Assembly (NCBI RefSeq): GCF_003010965.1 | Contig: NZ_PGGM01000011.1 | Span: 1-64,000, forward strand | Length of the DNA stretch: 64,000 nucleotides | Direction: 5' to 3' | Source: Phyllobacterium sophorae | GTDB lineage: Bacteria; Pseudomonadota; Alphaproteobacteria; Rhizobiales; Rhizobiaceae | Shown here: positions 8,335 to 17,999 of the stretch, piece by piece | Numbering within the stretch: the stretch's first letter is position 1 | How the letters are laid out: the number at the start of each line of letters is the position of its first letter | Notes under the pieces: model-generated | Databases searched by the model: none | Seen by the model: the letters and a program-made list of their open reading frames with translations, nothing else | Told to the model about the DNA's origin: nothing | Translations under genes and position numbers: made by a program

Positions 8335-9669
8335 TTATTCCCTGAACGCCCTTGAGAATTGGTCCGACAGCGGCTTCATCACATAGGACCACACACTGCG
8401 TTCGCCCGTCTGGATGTGTACCTCTGCGGGCATACCCGGGACCAATCGTTTTGCGCCAAGCAAACAGGCCTTTTCGTCATCGATGGCGATCCGCGCGACG
8501 AAGTAGGCCAACTGTGCCTGAGCATCCTTGATGAGATCGGCCGACACCCTGTTGACGGTGCCTTTGCACTCCGGGGTCGTATTGGCGTCGAACGCCGAGA
8601 ACCTGATCAATACCGGTTGGCCAGGTTCGACGTCATCTATGCTGGCAGGTGCTATCCGCGCGTCGACCACAAGTCCGTCAGCGGCGGGCACGATCAGCAT
8701 GACAGTTTCGCCCGCACCTATGACACCTCCCACGGTGTGGACTGCGAGCTCCTGGACGATGCCCGATTGCGGTGCCCGGACATCGATCCGGGCAAGCTGG
8801 TTCTCGGCCATGATCTTGCGCTCGATTAACTCGGCCTCTTCGCCTTCGGCTTCACGCAAGCCAGTAGCCGCTTCCTTGCGCATCTCCTCTTCGAGCGCGA
8901 GGATTTGAAGCTCGGTCTCACTTATCTTGCCTCTGATTTCAGCGATGGAGGCAACCAATTTCCCCGCTTCACCACCAAACCGGGAAACTTCAAGCCGCAG
9001 ATTGGTCAGGCGCTCCATTGAGACAATCTTCTTTTTGTGCAATCCCTCAATCGCTACCATATCCTCACTGACCAACAACAGCGACTCCGCGACTGACTGC
9101 TGCTGAGCTTTCAATCCTTCTATCTGCTGTTCAAATTGTTCGGCACGCGTCTTAAGTTGCGCCTTTGCGCCTGCCAGCGCCCTCACTCTGCTTTCGAACA
9201 GCGTGCGCTCTCCTGCCGCCAATACAGCGATTTCCGGTTCGCTGGTACGTCGTTCAAGGCTCTCAGGTAATTTCATGTCTGAAAGCCCCCGCCGCTCGGC
9301 ATCAAGACGAGCCTGTCGTACGACGGTTCGGTCGAGTTGCTTGCTTACGATTTGCAGATTGGCCCGCGTCATGGTCTCGTCGAGACGAAGGAGCACGTCG
9401 CCTGCGTTGACGCGGTCACCCTCGCGTACCAGTAGTTCGCCGACGATACCACCTTCCTGGTGCTGCACCTTCTTGACATTACTTTCCACGACAACAGTCC
9501 CCCCAGCGATCACGGCTCCTGCGAGCGTGGCCCTGGCGGCCCAAAAGCCAACGCCTCCGACCAAAAACATTGTGACCGCCAGCCCAAACAGGAGGTTGGC
9601 GCCAATTCCGTCGCTCTCCCTAGGCGGCTTGCCGCGGAACGGTCGAGAGGGCGCAGAAAACTCAGCCAT
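8335..9669 (-). CDS. Type I secretion membrane fusion protein (HlyD/PrtE family)
   Basis: The 444-residue product is the periplasmic adaptor of a type I secretion system, linking the ABC exporter to a TolC-type outer-membrane channel. It has a short cytoplasmic N-terminus, one membrane helix (residues about 25-45, LLFGLAVTMFLVGGVGFWAA), a lipoyl-like half (HQEGGIVGELLVREGDRV), a long coiled-coil hairpin (about residues 95-280) and the second lipoyl and beta-barrel part. It follows the ABC exporter gene by 57 bases on the same strand. No TolC homologue is in the window, so the outer-membrane part must be encoded elsewhere. Confidence 0.93.
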   Translation of the reverse strand: MAEFSAPSRPFRGKPPRESDGIGANLLFGLAVTMFLVGGVGFWAARATLAGAVIAGGTVVVESNVKKVQHQEGGIVGELLVREGDRVNAGDVLLRLDETMTRANLQIVSKQLDRTVVRQARLDAERRGLSDMKLPESLERRTSEPEIAVLAAGERTLFESRVRALAGAKAQLKTRAEQFEQQIEGLKAQQQSVAESLLLVSEDMVAIEGLHKKKIVSMERLTNLRLEVSRFGGEAGKLVASIAEIRGKISETELQILALEEEMRKEAATGLREAEGEEAELIERKIMAENQLARIDVRAPQSGIVQELAVHTVGGVIGAGETVMLIVPAADGLVVDARIAPASIDDVEPGQPVLIRFSAFDANTTPECKGTVNRVSADLIKDAQAQLAYFVARIAIDDEKACLLGAKRLVPGMPAEVHIQTGERSVWSYVMKPLSDQFSRAFRE

Positions 9670-9726
9670 GATGAAGCCTCAGAGACGACAGACTGGAAGG
9701 TTGTTGCTGGACCACAGACATCGGGC

Positions 9727-11511
9727 TCACCGCCTGTCATGAAGTGGCACGATCGTCGACGTACCATGTTCTTGCTTGTCCGGCTTTTGGCGGGCCTGGG
9801 CACTCGCTTCGGCCGCCTGCCTGGTCACATGGGCGAGCACTTCATCCTTGGAGCCGAAGGCCTGTACGGTGCCTCCAGCCATTACAAGAAGCTGGTCGAG
9901 GTTGACAAGCGCCGAGGGACGGTGAGCAACGACCACAACGATCCCGCCACGCTGCCTGACCGCGTGGATCGCAGTTGCCAAGGAGCCATCTCCATCGGAA
10001 TCGAGGTTCGAATTCGGCTCGTCGAGTACCACGAGAAACGGATCGCCATAGAGCGCGCGTGCGAGGCCGACCAGCTGCCGTTGCCCTGCCGAAAGAGCCG
10101 TGCCGTAGTCGCCCACTTTTGTCTGGAACCCGTCCGGCAACCGCAGGATCATGCTGTTCACACCTGCCGTTTCAGCAGCAGCAATTATCATCTTGGGATC
10201 GGCTCCTTCCTCGAAACGGCTGATGTTCTCCGCAACAGTACCTTCGAACAATTCGATGTCCTGCGGAAGGTAGCCGATGTCCCGCCCGAGCGCTTCCATA
10301 TCCCATTGGTCGAGAGCGGCCTGATCGAGCCGGACCGTTCCGCGCAGCGGGATCCACGCACCGACGAGTGCGCGCACGAGCGTAGACTTGCCAGAGGCGC
10401 TCGGACCGACCACGCCGAGACCGGCTCCAGCCTCGAGTTGAAACGCGATGTTGTTGATGATGGGTGTGTGATTGCCCGGAGCGGCAACAGTCAGTCCTTC
10501 GACCTGGAGGCTGCGCCGCGGACGCGGCAGCGACATGGGCTCCCGTCCGGCATCGAACGTATGAAAGAGCTTGCTGAGCTGGACATAGCTTTGGCGGGCA
10601 GAAATGAAGCCTTTCCAATTGGCGATTGCGATGTCGACCGGGGCAAGTGAGCGGGCAAGCATGATAGAGGAAGCAATGATAACGCCCGCGGAGGTCTCAC
10701 CGAGGATTGCAAGATAGGCTCCAAGGCCGAGCATCAGGGATTGCAGCATCATCCTGAGTGACCGCGACAGTGCCCCCGTGAAGCCGACGACGTCGGAAAC
10801 CCTCAGCTGCTGTTTCAGGAAATGCCCACTCTGTTCGCCCCACAGGCTGGAAAACCTGCCAGAGAGGCCCATGGCCCGGATGACTTCGGCATTGCGGCGC
10901 CCCGCATCGGCAAAGTTCGAGCGCGCGATCACCGATTCCGACGCACGGCGCGTGGGACCGCGGCCGAAGAACTCGGCAAGCAAGGTCAGGAGTACGATGG
11001 CAGCCGCTCCAGCCGTCGCCAGCATGCCGAGCCAGGGATGAAGCATGTAGATGATCACCAAATAAGCCGGAATCCAGGGGAGATCGAAAAAAGCCGTCGG
11101 CCCGGTGCCGGAGATGAAGCTTCGGATATGATCGAGATCGCGGATCGGCTGGATGCGGTTACCCTCGTGCCCTGTTTTCAAAGGCAGCAGGAGCGATACG
11201 GCAAAGACTTGCTGGTGGAGGTTTCGGTCGAGTTTGTTGCCAATGCGGACGAGGAGCCGCAAGCGCACGAAATCGAGCAGGCCGTAGGTGGCATAGAGGC
11301 CGACCATGACGATCGTCAGCCCGATGAGCGTGGGTACGCTCTGGGACGGGAGGACACGATCGTAAACCTGCAACATGTAAAGCGAGCCAGTCAGCCCGAG
11401 GACGTTGATCACGCCCGAAAAGGCACCGACAGCCAGCAGGGCCCCGGCACACTGCCGGAACGCGGCCTTGAGATCGCCTGCCGCCGGATTCTTCGCCCCC
11501 GAACCAATCAT
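9727..11511 (-). CDS. Type I secretion ABC exporter, permease/ATPase fusion (PrtD family)
   Basis: The 594-residue protein has an N-terminal six-helix membrane domain (about residues 15-310) and a C-terminal ATPase with Walker A GPSASGKSTLV, signature LSAGQRQLVGLARAL and Walker B FLVVLDEPNSNLD. This fits the inner-membrane exporter of RTX proteases and lipases. ATG 11511 is chosen because AGGTGA lies 5 bases upstream; the frame is open to a GTG at 11535, next to the stop of the upstream RTX gene. It sits between an RTX substrate gene and the membrane fusion gene, and probably exports both this RTX protein and the convergent metalloprotease. Confidence 0.93.
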   Translation of the reverse strand: MIGSGAKNPAAGDLKAAFRQCAGALLAVGAFSGVINVLGLTGSLYMLQVYDRVLPSQSVPTLIGLTIVMVGLYATYGLLDFVRLRLLVRIGNKLDRNLHQQVFAVSLLLPLKTGHEGNRIQPIRDLDHIRSFISGTGPTAFFDLPWIPAYLVIIYMLHPWLGMLATAGAAAIVLLTLLAEFFGRGPTRRASESVIARSNFADAGRRNAEVIRAMGLSGRFSSLWGEQSGHFLKQQLRVSDVVGFTGALSRSLRMMLQSLMLGLGAYLAILGETSAGVIIASSIMLARSLAPVDIAIANWKGFISARQSYVQLSKLFHTFDAGREPMSLPRPRRSLQVEGLTVAAPGNHTPIINNIAFQLEAGAGLGVVGPSASGKSTLVRALVGAWIPLRGTVRLDQAALDQWDMEALGRDIGYLPQDIELFEGTVAENISRFEEGADPKMIIAAAETAGVNSMILRLPDGFQTKVGDYGTALSAGQRQLVGLARALYGDPFLVVLDEPNSNLDSDGDGSLATAIHAVRQRGGIVVVVAHRPSALVNLDQLLVMAGGTVQAFGSKDEVLAHVTRQAAEASAQARQKPDKQEHGTSTIVPLHDRR

Positions 11512-11534
11512 GATACTCACCTGTTCCCCCCGCA

Positions 11535-13808
11535 CTACACCACCACAAAGTCAGCGTTGGTGAGGGCCAATCCCGCATCCAGCGTTGCAAACCGAACCGA
11601 GCCGCCCGAGGTGCTTCCGTTCGAATCGTAAATCAGCGCACCCGTTACCGAGTTGTAGATGATACGATCGCTCGTATCGGCCGCTGCCGCACCAATGTGG
11701 AATGCGGCGGCCGCAAGCGTTCCGGTCGTGCCGAGAGCCGCAAAGATCGCATTTTCCAGCCGGATCGTGTCGGCAGGCACCGAGAAATCTGTGATCCGAT
11801 CGACATTCGTCACTGCACTCAGTGCGGTATTGAATAAAAAGGTGTCACTCCCAGCCCCCCCCGTGAGCGTATCGTTGCCACCAAGACCGAGAAGGACATT
11901 TGCGCCCGAATTGCCAACAATCACGTTGGCAATGGAGTTGCCGATACCGCTAAGATTCGCGCCATCGCGAAGGGCAAGGTTCTCCAGGTGCTGGCCGCCC
12001 AGGCTGAAACTGATTGAGCTATGGACGGTGTCCGTCCCGGCCGCCCCATTGGCCTCGATGACACGGTCACCGGCGTTATCAACAAAATAGTGTTCTGAAC
12101 CGGCGCCGCCTTCCATACGGTCGGCGCCTTGCATGCCGTCCAGTCGGTCGTTGCCGCCAAGTCCGAGAAGGATGTTTGCGCCGGAATTGCCAGCAATCAC
12201 GTTGGCAATGGAGTTTCCGATGCCATTGACGTTGGCGGCACCGCTAAGGGCAAGGTTCTCCAGGTGCTGGCCGCCCAGGTTGAAGCTGATCGAGCTATGG
12301 ACAGTGTCCGTCCCGGCAACCCCATTGGCCTCGATGACCCGGTCACCCGAGTTGTCAACAAAATAGTGGTCTGACCCGACGCCGCCGCGCATCGCGTCGG
12401 CACCCGTGCCGCCGATCAGAATGTCGTTGCCCTGGCCCCCGAAGAGGTTGTCATCGCCCGTGCCGCCGTCGATCGTATCGGGACCGTCACCCGCAGCAAT
12501 GCCAGGATTGAGCCGATAGATCGCTCCCGGCAGGGTCACCACGTAGAGATTGCCGGCATTGTCCATACCGAAGGACGAGATTTGGCTCAAATTTGCGCCA
12601 ACAATTTGAGCCGTGCGCAAGGCCGCATCCTCAGCTACCCCGTTCACCATGCGCAGCGTCACAACCCGCCCGGTGACGAAGTCAGCAAAGAAATAGGCAC
12701 CCTGCAGACCTGCGGCCGGTCCACGATAAACATATCCGCCCGTAATGCTGTGGCCGATGTCGCGAGGGTAGTCGAAAACCGGTCCAGTGAAAGCGATCGG
12801 CGGATTTGGCGGCGCACTCGGGCCCTGGAGCGCGCCTTCACGATAGTCCCAGCCATAGTTGAGACCACCTGGCCCGCCAGCCGCTTCGAAATTCACCTCC
12901 TCGCGCGCGCTCTGACCAACATCGCCAATATAGAGATCGCCAGTCAGAGGGTCGAAGCTGATGCGCCAGGGATTGCGCAAGCCATAGGCCCAAATTTCGT
13001 CGGCGCCCGCCACGGCACCCGCAAACGGATTGTCGTCCGGAATTGCATAGTTGCGCAAGGAATCGGCCGGAAAATCATCGCCGTCCACGTCGACCCTGAG
13101 AATTTTGCCCAACAGGACATTGATGTTCTGGGCGTTGCCGTTGGGGTCGTTAGCACCGCCGCCGTCACCGGTCGAGATATAGAGATAGCCGTCCGGGCCG
13201 AACGCAAGAGAGCCGCCATTGTGATTGGCGAAGGTCGGATGCGGAATGGTGATGACCGTTTCAACGGGTGCTGGATTGGCTTGGGCGGGGTTGGCGGACC
13301 GGGCATACTCCCGCACTTCGATGTTGCCGGCCGGATTGGTAAGAAGGACGAAAAAGCGGCCGTTCGTCTCGTACTCGGGATGAAAAGCGAGGCCAAGAAC
13401 ACCGCGCTCGCCACCAATCGAGAATTGCGAACTGGGTATATCGAGGAAGGTCGACTGAGCGCCGGTAGTGGTATTGATCCGGACAATGTCGCCGACATCC
13501 TTCCTGAGCGCATAGACAATGCCGTCGTCGCCGGGCGCCCCGGTCACGAACACCGCGCCCGAGCCGACATTGGCCAGCAGCGTTGCAGTGATGTTCCCCG
13601 AATTCGGACTCAGATCGGCGACACTGTGACCGTAGATGGTGTCATTGCCGTCTCCTCCCTGTAACGTGTCCGCCCCGTCGCCGCCAGAGATCGTGTCAGC
13701 GCCACCTAGACCGTTGATTTGATCGCTTCCGCCCAAGCCCTGGATAGTGTCGAGAACGCCGGTTCCGTTCAGAGTCTCAGTCGCATTCGTACCGATGATG
13801 TCTGCCAT
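11535..13808 (-). CDS. RTX protein with PQQ-type soluble sugar dehydrogenase domain
   Basis: The 757-residue protein begins with a short RTX block (residues about 15-60, GGSDQINGLGGADTISGGDG), then a six-bladed propeller of the soluble glucose/aldose sugar dehydrogenase family (about 80-440). Family marks include PHPTFANHNGGSLAFGPDG with its catalytic-type His, STGDGG and AYGLRNPWRISFDP. Two near-identical RTX blocks and a serralysin-type C-terminus (DRITDFS, ending DFVVV) follow. It probably acts outside the cell, oxidising an aldose or a glycan end if PQQ is available. AAAGGG 6 bases before ATG 13808 fixes the start. It leads the exporter operon. Confidence 0.88.
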   Translation of the reverse strand: MADIIGTNATETLNGTGVLDTIQGLGGSDQINGLGGADTISGGDGADTLQGGDGNDTIYGHSVADLSPNSGNITATLLANVGSGAVFVTGAPGDDGIVYALRKDVGDIVRINTTTGAQSTFLDIPSSQFSIGGERGVLGLAFHPEYETNGRFFVLLTNPAGNIEVREYARSANPAQANPAPVETVITIPHPTFANHNGGSLAFGPDGYLYISTGDGGGANDPNGNAQNINVLLGKILRVDVDGDDFPADSLRNYAIPDDNPFAGAVAGADEIWAYGLRNPWRISFDPLTGDLYIGDVGQSAREEVNFEAAGGPGGLNYGWDYREGALQGPSAPPNPPIAFTGPVFDYPRDIGHSITGGYVYRGPAAGLQGAYFFADFVTGRVVTLRMVNGVAEDAALRTAQIVGANLSQISSFGMDNAGNLYVVTLPGAIYRLNPGIAAGDGPDTIDGGTGDDNLFGGQGNDILIGGTGADAMRGGVGSDHYFVDNSGDRVIEANGVAGTDTVHSSISFNLGGQHLENLALSGAANVNGIGNSIANVIAGNSGANILLGLGGNDRLDGMQGADRMEGGAGSEHYFVDNAGDRVIEANGAAGTDTVHSSISFSLGGQHLENLALRDGANLSGIGNSIANVIVGNSGANVLLGLGGNDTLTGGAGSDTFLFNTALSAVTNVDRITDFSVPADTIRLENAIFAALGTTGTLAAAAFHIGAAAADTSDRIIYNSVTGALIYDSNGSTSGGSVRFATLDAGLALTNADFVVV
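11880..12400 (-). repeat. Two tandem RTX/VHSS repeats in the dehydrogenase-like gene
   Basis: Two adjacent copies, each of roughly 260 bases, encode HYFVDN.GDRVIEANG, GTDTVHSSISF, LGGQHLENLAL and GNSIANVI.GNSGAN almost unchanged. Boundaries are approximate. They resemble the repeat blocks of the metalloprotease in plan but not in exact sequence. Confidence 0.7.
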
Positions 13809-14162
13809 GGCCGACCCTTTCAATGCCATATGCCCTTCACGCCGCCCACTGCAACATTAGCACAAAATGACAATCGCCTGCAGTCGGAGGTTCACTGTGC
13901 TATTTATAAGATTTCGTGCTGCTTGATCCGGGATTTTCAGGCAAGCGGACCTCCGAAAAGACATTTCAGCAGGTCTATACATGAATACTGGCTCGTCTAT
14001 CCCTTGTACGCTCCAATGGCCTTCATCGTCGACCGTTTCATCTGTTCGGACCGACATGCAGCACCGTGTGCCACGAATCAGAGGCTCGAAGTCGTGACTG
14101 AATGATGTGGAGATGATCATGCTAGCTCTTCGTGCTGATGCAGCAGATATCGGCCGCCAATC
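13809..14162. other. Gene-free stretch upstream of the RTX operon
   Basis: About 350 bases between the RTX dehydrogenase-like gene and the end of a methyltransferase gene. Short frames cross it, but none has a ribosome site or recognisable product. It should hold the promoter of the minus-strand secretion operon. I see no clear repeat or terminator. Confidence 0.4.
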
Positions 14163-15227
14163 CTATTTTCTCCGTAGCCATAGACCGCCACCGGGCCAAC
14201 CTATCATTCTTGGACAACGCTCCTCAATCAAATGCATCTTGCGGCAGTAAAAGGCATGATTGAAGTAAACGATTTCGAATTCATGATTGTACATAAGGAA
14301 TGAGCGGAGAAGATATATTTCGTTCCAAGACCGGTTCTGTTCGTAAACCCAATCATCGGGATATTCAAACCCCTCAAAAACATCATGAAAATGGACAAGA
14401 ACTCCCGGCTTCAGTTTGGGCAGTACGTCAAACAGTTCGAAGTTGACATCACTTCCCGTTTTGGAAACATGGGTTGTGTCGAGGAACAATATATCGTCTC
14501 GGTCAAGATCCAAGAAAATCGATGGAGATACCTCCTGAACGCCACTGCGAATGACTCTGATTCGATCCCGGTCTTCGTCCCACAATAGATCGTCGAGTCG
14601 CTCGGGATAAGGTTCGATAAATGTAAGAGAAGCGTCGATGCCAACCGAGCGATCGAGTGTGTCCAGCATGACCGCACTGGAGAAACCGGAACCAACTTCG
14701 ATAATTTTGCGAGGCTTGGCGAGACGTATCATGCCGGCCAGTATGATTGCGTCACCTGACGCATACATATCGTTCTCCGAATAGTAGCGGAAGCTGACAT
14801 TTCGGGACCGAGGAAAGTCTAAGTCTGAAGTCTCATCCATCAGTATGTTGAACGTCTTCTCCATGACATCAAAATCAATTGAGATGCCGTCCAGGCTATC
14901 CGACTTACGGCGTTCTTCAAAAGAAGAGGACCTCAAGGCAACGGGATCAACGATTGGCGAATAGTAATGACCGGGTGGCACAAACACCCGAACGTCTGAT
15001 TGAAGGTAAGGAGAAAGTTCCTGACGGCGCGTGATTGCCTCGGACGAATCATATGTCTCGAAAAAGAATTCTATTGGATTGCGCCCTTCTTCAAGCGCTC
15101 GGACCAGATGTGCCAACGCATTTTCGTCGGGGCGTCTCCCTAAAAGCGCATGCCAAACATCAACAACATATTTTTCCAAAGTTTCTACCGAGTGGGTGGG
15201 TGTTGTGCGTTTAGACCTGAAGAACAT
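14163..15227 (-). CDS. Class I SAM-dependent methyltransferase with DUF4214-like N-terminus
   Basis: The 354-residue protein has an N-terminal segment (HALLGRRPDENALAHLVRAL) like the DUF4214 modules common in rhizobial surface-glycan enzymes. A Rossmann methyltransferase domain of the Methyltransf_24 type follows, with motif I KIIEVGSGFSSAVMLD, an acidic post-I (FIEPYP) and ILFLDTTHVSKTGSDVNFEL. It probably methylates a sugar or lipid-linked glycan. ATG 15227 is chosen because the sequence upstream of it (frame open to 15353) is not typical; no good Shine-Dalgarno is visible. It is divergent from the glycosyltransferase at 15468. Confidence 0.75.
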   Translation of the reverse strand: MFFRSKRTTPTHSVETLEKYVVDVWHALLGRRPDENALAHLVRALEEGRNPIEFFFETYDSSEAITRRQELSPYLQSDVRVFVPPGHYYSPIVDPVALRSSSFEERRKSDSLDGISIDFDVMEKTFNILMDETSDLDFPRSRNVSFRYYSENDMYASGDAIILAGMIRLAKPRKIIEVGSGFSSAVMLDTLDRSVGIDASLTFIEPYPERLDDLLWDEDRDRIRVIRSGVQEVSPSIFLDLDRDDILFLDTTHVSKTGSDVNFELFDVLPKLKPGVLVHFHDVFEGFEYPDDWVYEQNRSWNEIYLLRSFLMYNHEFEIVYFNHAFYCRKMHLIEERCPRMIGWPGGGLWLRRK

Positions 15228-15467
15228 TTTTCGGTACTCAAGTGAGGGGCGATTTGGTTGTGTACCAAGGAATTGATCTCGCGCATAGATTGGCGGCAAA
15301 GAGTCTTTTTGCCGAAATCGCTTGGCAGATTGGGGTTTTTGGGGGCGGTCCACGCAGCTAAACCATTCTCTAGGTTTCTTTGTGTGGGTCGTGATACGAA
15401 ACTTTCATTGGTATTCGCAACCAAGTCGAGTATTCCCCCCCACGGTATATATCTAACCAAGCCGAGG

Positions 15468-17957
15468 ATGACGCTACAAATGATAATTCGAAAACTTGCT
15501 TCAGTATTGCCAACGCGTCTGCGCAAACTACTGACACGTCAGCTTGGTAGAAAGGATGCACATAGACGGGCTTTAGACGCTGAGATGGCAATCATTAGAT
15601 CGTCCGGATATTTCGATGCTGCATTTTATCTCCGCCAGAATCTCGATGTAGCAGAAGCTGACGTCGACCCATTAGATCACTATCTCAGGCACGGCTGGCG
15701 CGAGAAACGGCATCCGTCCAGATTTGCCGGGGTGTTAGAAGAATTTCATTCGAATCCGGATTTAAGAACCGTACTGGACAAGTTTGGAGTTTGCGACGAT
15801 TGGCTCCAGCCCGCTGACAGAAGAGCGCTGCCTAACGAGAATGCAGTCCGTGAACTCGTGCGGGGTACACAGTTCTCCAATAAATTTGACTTCAGTCTTG
15901 AACCCGATGGATCGACTCGGCGTCTCGGTGAAGCCATTATGCATATTGCAGCTAAGAAGCCGTCTATTACCGGCTCAAAAGGCGAGTCCCCGGATGTATC
16001 AATCATCATACCGGTTTACGGCCAAACTCACTTTGTTTTAAACTGCCTGGACTCTCTGGCTGAACATAGTAGTCGATACAACGCTGAGGTTATCGTCATC
16101 GATGACGCTTCGCCCAAGCAAACCGAGAGCCAGAGGCTCGGTGAGATTCCTTGGATAAGATACATCCGTCGCGCTCAAAACTCTGGATTCTTGGACACAT
16201 GCAATGAAGCTGCCCAGCACGCAGTAGGAAAAACGTTGGTGCTGCTGAATAGCGATACTCGTGTGGTCGACAGCTGGCTTGATGAACTGATGGATTCGTT
16301 TGCCGTTTTTCCAGATGCCGGCTTGATCGGGTCGATGCTAATCAACGAAGACGGCACATTGCAGGAGGCCGGCGGGATTTATTGGGACGATGGCAGTGCT
16401 TGGAACTACGGCCGTAACGATGATCCGAACGATCCAAAATACTGTTTTGCTCGACGAGTGGATTACTGTTCGGCCGCTGCAATAGCTGTCCCAACGACTG
16501 TATGGCGGAGAGTTGGCGGGTTTGACCCTGAATTTCGCCCCGCCTATGCAGAAGACGCAGACCTTGCTTTTAGAATCCGGCAGGAGGGATTGGAAACTTG
16601 GTATCAGCCTTTGTCGAAAGTGATTCACTATGAGGGAATGACTCATGGCCGTGATCTATCCAAGGGCGGCAAAGCCTATCAAGTCGCTAACATGGCCAAA
16701 TTCAAAAACCGGTGGGCGGCCATTCTTAAGACTCATGGAACTTCTGGCGTAAACGTAATCAACGCGGCCAACCGCTGCGCGAAAAAAAGATTGCTTGTTA
16801 TTGATTCAATCACGCCAACACCGGATCAGGATTCGGGTTCGTTTATCACCGAGAAAATGATCAGAGCCTACCAGGAATTGGGCTACGCAATAACGTTCGT
16901 TCCCCAGAATGCTTATCGATGGGTCGAACGCTATTCGGCTGACCTACAAAGACTTGGTGTTGAGTGTCTCTATGATCCATTTTGCACCTCCATCGAGCAG
17001 GTGGTAACACTACACCCCGACTTTGATGCAATTCTGGCATACAGATTTGGGGTTTTATCTCAGGTCTACGATCTGCTCCGCCAACAGCTACCTCTGGCGA
17101 GATTGATTTTTCACAATGTGGATTTGCACTATCTCCGCGAACAACGCGAAGCGGAGCTTCACCAGGATCAAGCCCAGCTCTCTGCTGCCAAAATTACTCA
17201 ATCCATGGAACTAGAAGTTATCGCGAAGTCCGACTGCAACATCGTGCATACAGCTGTCGAAGCAGCAATTATCAGAGAACAGGTGCCAATCGATAATATT
17301 ATAGAGTTTCCCTACATTTCAGAGGTGCATCGAACTGGACGCCTGTTTGATGATCGTCGCGACATAATGTTTCTAGGCGGTTTTGCTCATGTGCCAAACA
17401 TCGACGGCATCCTGGATTTCCACGAAAACGTTTGGCCAAAAATCATCTCAAAATTGCCTGATGATGCGCAGCTGTTGATCGTGGGCGCCGACCCGACAAA
17501 AGAAGTTTTGGCGCTTGCTGGCGCGCGAACAACTGTGACAGGATATGTCGAAGAACTAGAACCCTGGTTTGATCGCGCCAGGGTATTTGTTGCGCCCCTT
17601 CGATATGGCGCGGGCATTAAGGGCAAACTCATTCAGAGTTTGAGTTTTGGTGTGCCGTCAGTAGCCACTTCTGTGGCGGCGGAGGGTATAGGATTGACTT
17701 CGGATAGAGAGGCAATCATTGCAGATAATGCGGATGATTTTGCAAATGCTGTGGTCGAACTTTACGGTGATCGAGAAAAGTGGGGAGAACTTCGAAAGGC
17801 GGGCTTTGATCTTGTCGAGAAAAACTATTCTTGGAATCGATGCTTGGAGCTTTGTCAGCGAGCGCTTGACGTCGCTGACGCAACGTGGGTTAAGCGTATT
17901 GATCACCAGAGGAAGCGGAGATTGGAGACGATTCTGGCCGACGACGGTAGAATCTAG
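15468..17957 (+). CDS. Two-domain glycosyltransferase (GT2 + GT4 fusion)
   Basis: The 829-residue protein has an N-terminal surface-glycan module (YFDAAFYLRQNLDV and DPLDHYLRHGWREKR), then a GT2 domain with GT-A fold (VSIIIPVYGQTHFVLNCLDS, IDDASP, DxD-like NSDTRVVD, and acceptor-site AEDADLAFR), then a GT4-like GT-B domain (LFHNVDLHYLREQREAE, MFLGGFAHVPNIDGI, VAPLRYGAGIKGKLIQSLS). It should add two sugars in succession to a lipid-linked glycan at the cytoplasmic face. ATG 15468 and ATG 15480 are both possible; GAGG at 15464-15467 fits the second better. It leads a plus-strand group with the next two genes. Confidence 0.85.
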   Translation: MTLQMIIRKLASVLPTRLRKLLTRQLGRKDAHRRALDAEMAIIRSSGYFDAAFYLRQNLDVAEADVDPLDHYLRHGWREKRHPSRFAGVLEEFHSNPDLRTVLDKFGVCDDWLQPADRRALPNENAVRELVRGTQFSNKFDFSLEPDGSTRRLGEAIMHIAAKKPSITGSKGESPDVSIIIPVYGQTHFVLNCLDSLAEHSSRYNAEVIVIDDASPKQTESQRLGEIPWIRYIRRAQNSGFLDTCNEAAQHAVGKTLVLLNSDTRVVDSWLDELMDSFAVFPDAGLIGSMLINEDGTLQEAGGIYWDDGSAWNYGRNDDPNDPKYCFARRVDYCSAAAIAVPTTVWRRVGGFDPEFRPAYAEDADLAFRIRQEGLETWYQPLSKVIHYEGMTHGRDLSKGGKAYQVANMAKFKNRWAAILKTHGTSGVNVINAANRCAKKRLLVIDSITPTPDQDSGSFITEKMIRAYQELGYAITFVPQNAYRWVERYSADLQRLGVECLYDPFCTSIEQVVTLHPDFDAILAYRFGVLSQVYDLLRQQLPLARLIFHNVDLHYLREQREAELHQDQAQLSAAKITQSMELEVIAKSDCNIVHTAVEAAIIREQVPIDNIIEFPYISEVHRTGRLFDDRRDIMFLGGFAHVPNIDGILDFHENVWPKIISKLPDDAQLLIVGADPTKEVLALAGARTTVTGYVEELEPWFDRARVFVAPLRYGAGIKGKLIQSLSFGVPSVATSVAAEGIGLTSDREAIIADNADDFANAVVELYGDREKWGELRKAGFDLVEKNYSWNRCLELCQRALDVADATWVKRIDHQRKRRLETILADDGRI

Positions 17958-17999
17958 CACCAAGAGTCGGATGCGTACGAGAGAAAGGAAATCTTCATC

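Noticed and set aside
9460..10650. Long plus-strand open frame (396 codons) over the ABC exporter
   Set aside because: It is the reverse shadow of the type I ABC exporter gene. The exporter has clear ATPase motifs in the minus frame; this frame has none and no ribosome site.
12582..13664. Long plus-strand open frame (360 codons) over the RTX dehydrogenase-like gene
   Set aside because: Antisense shadow of a real gene with family motifs; its sequence has no recognisable domain.
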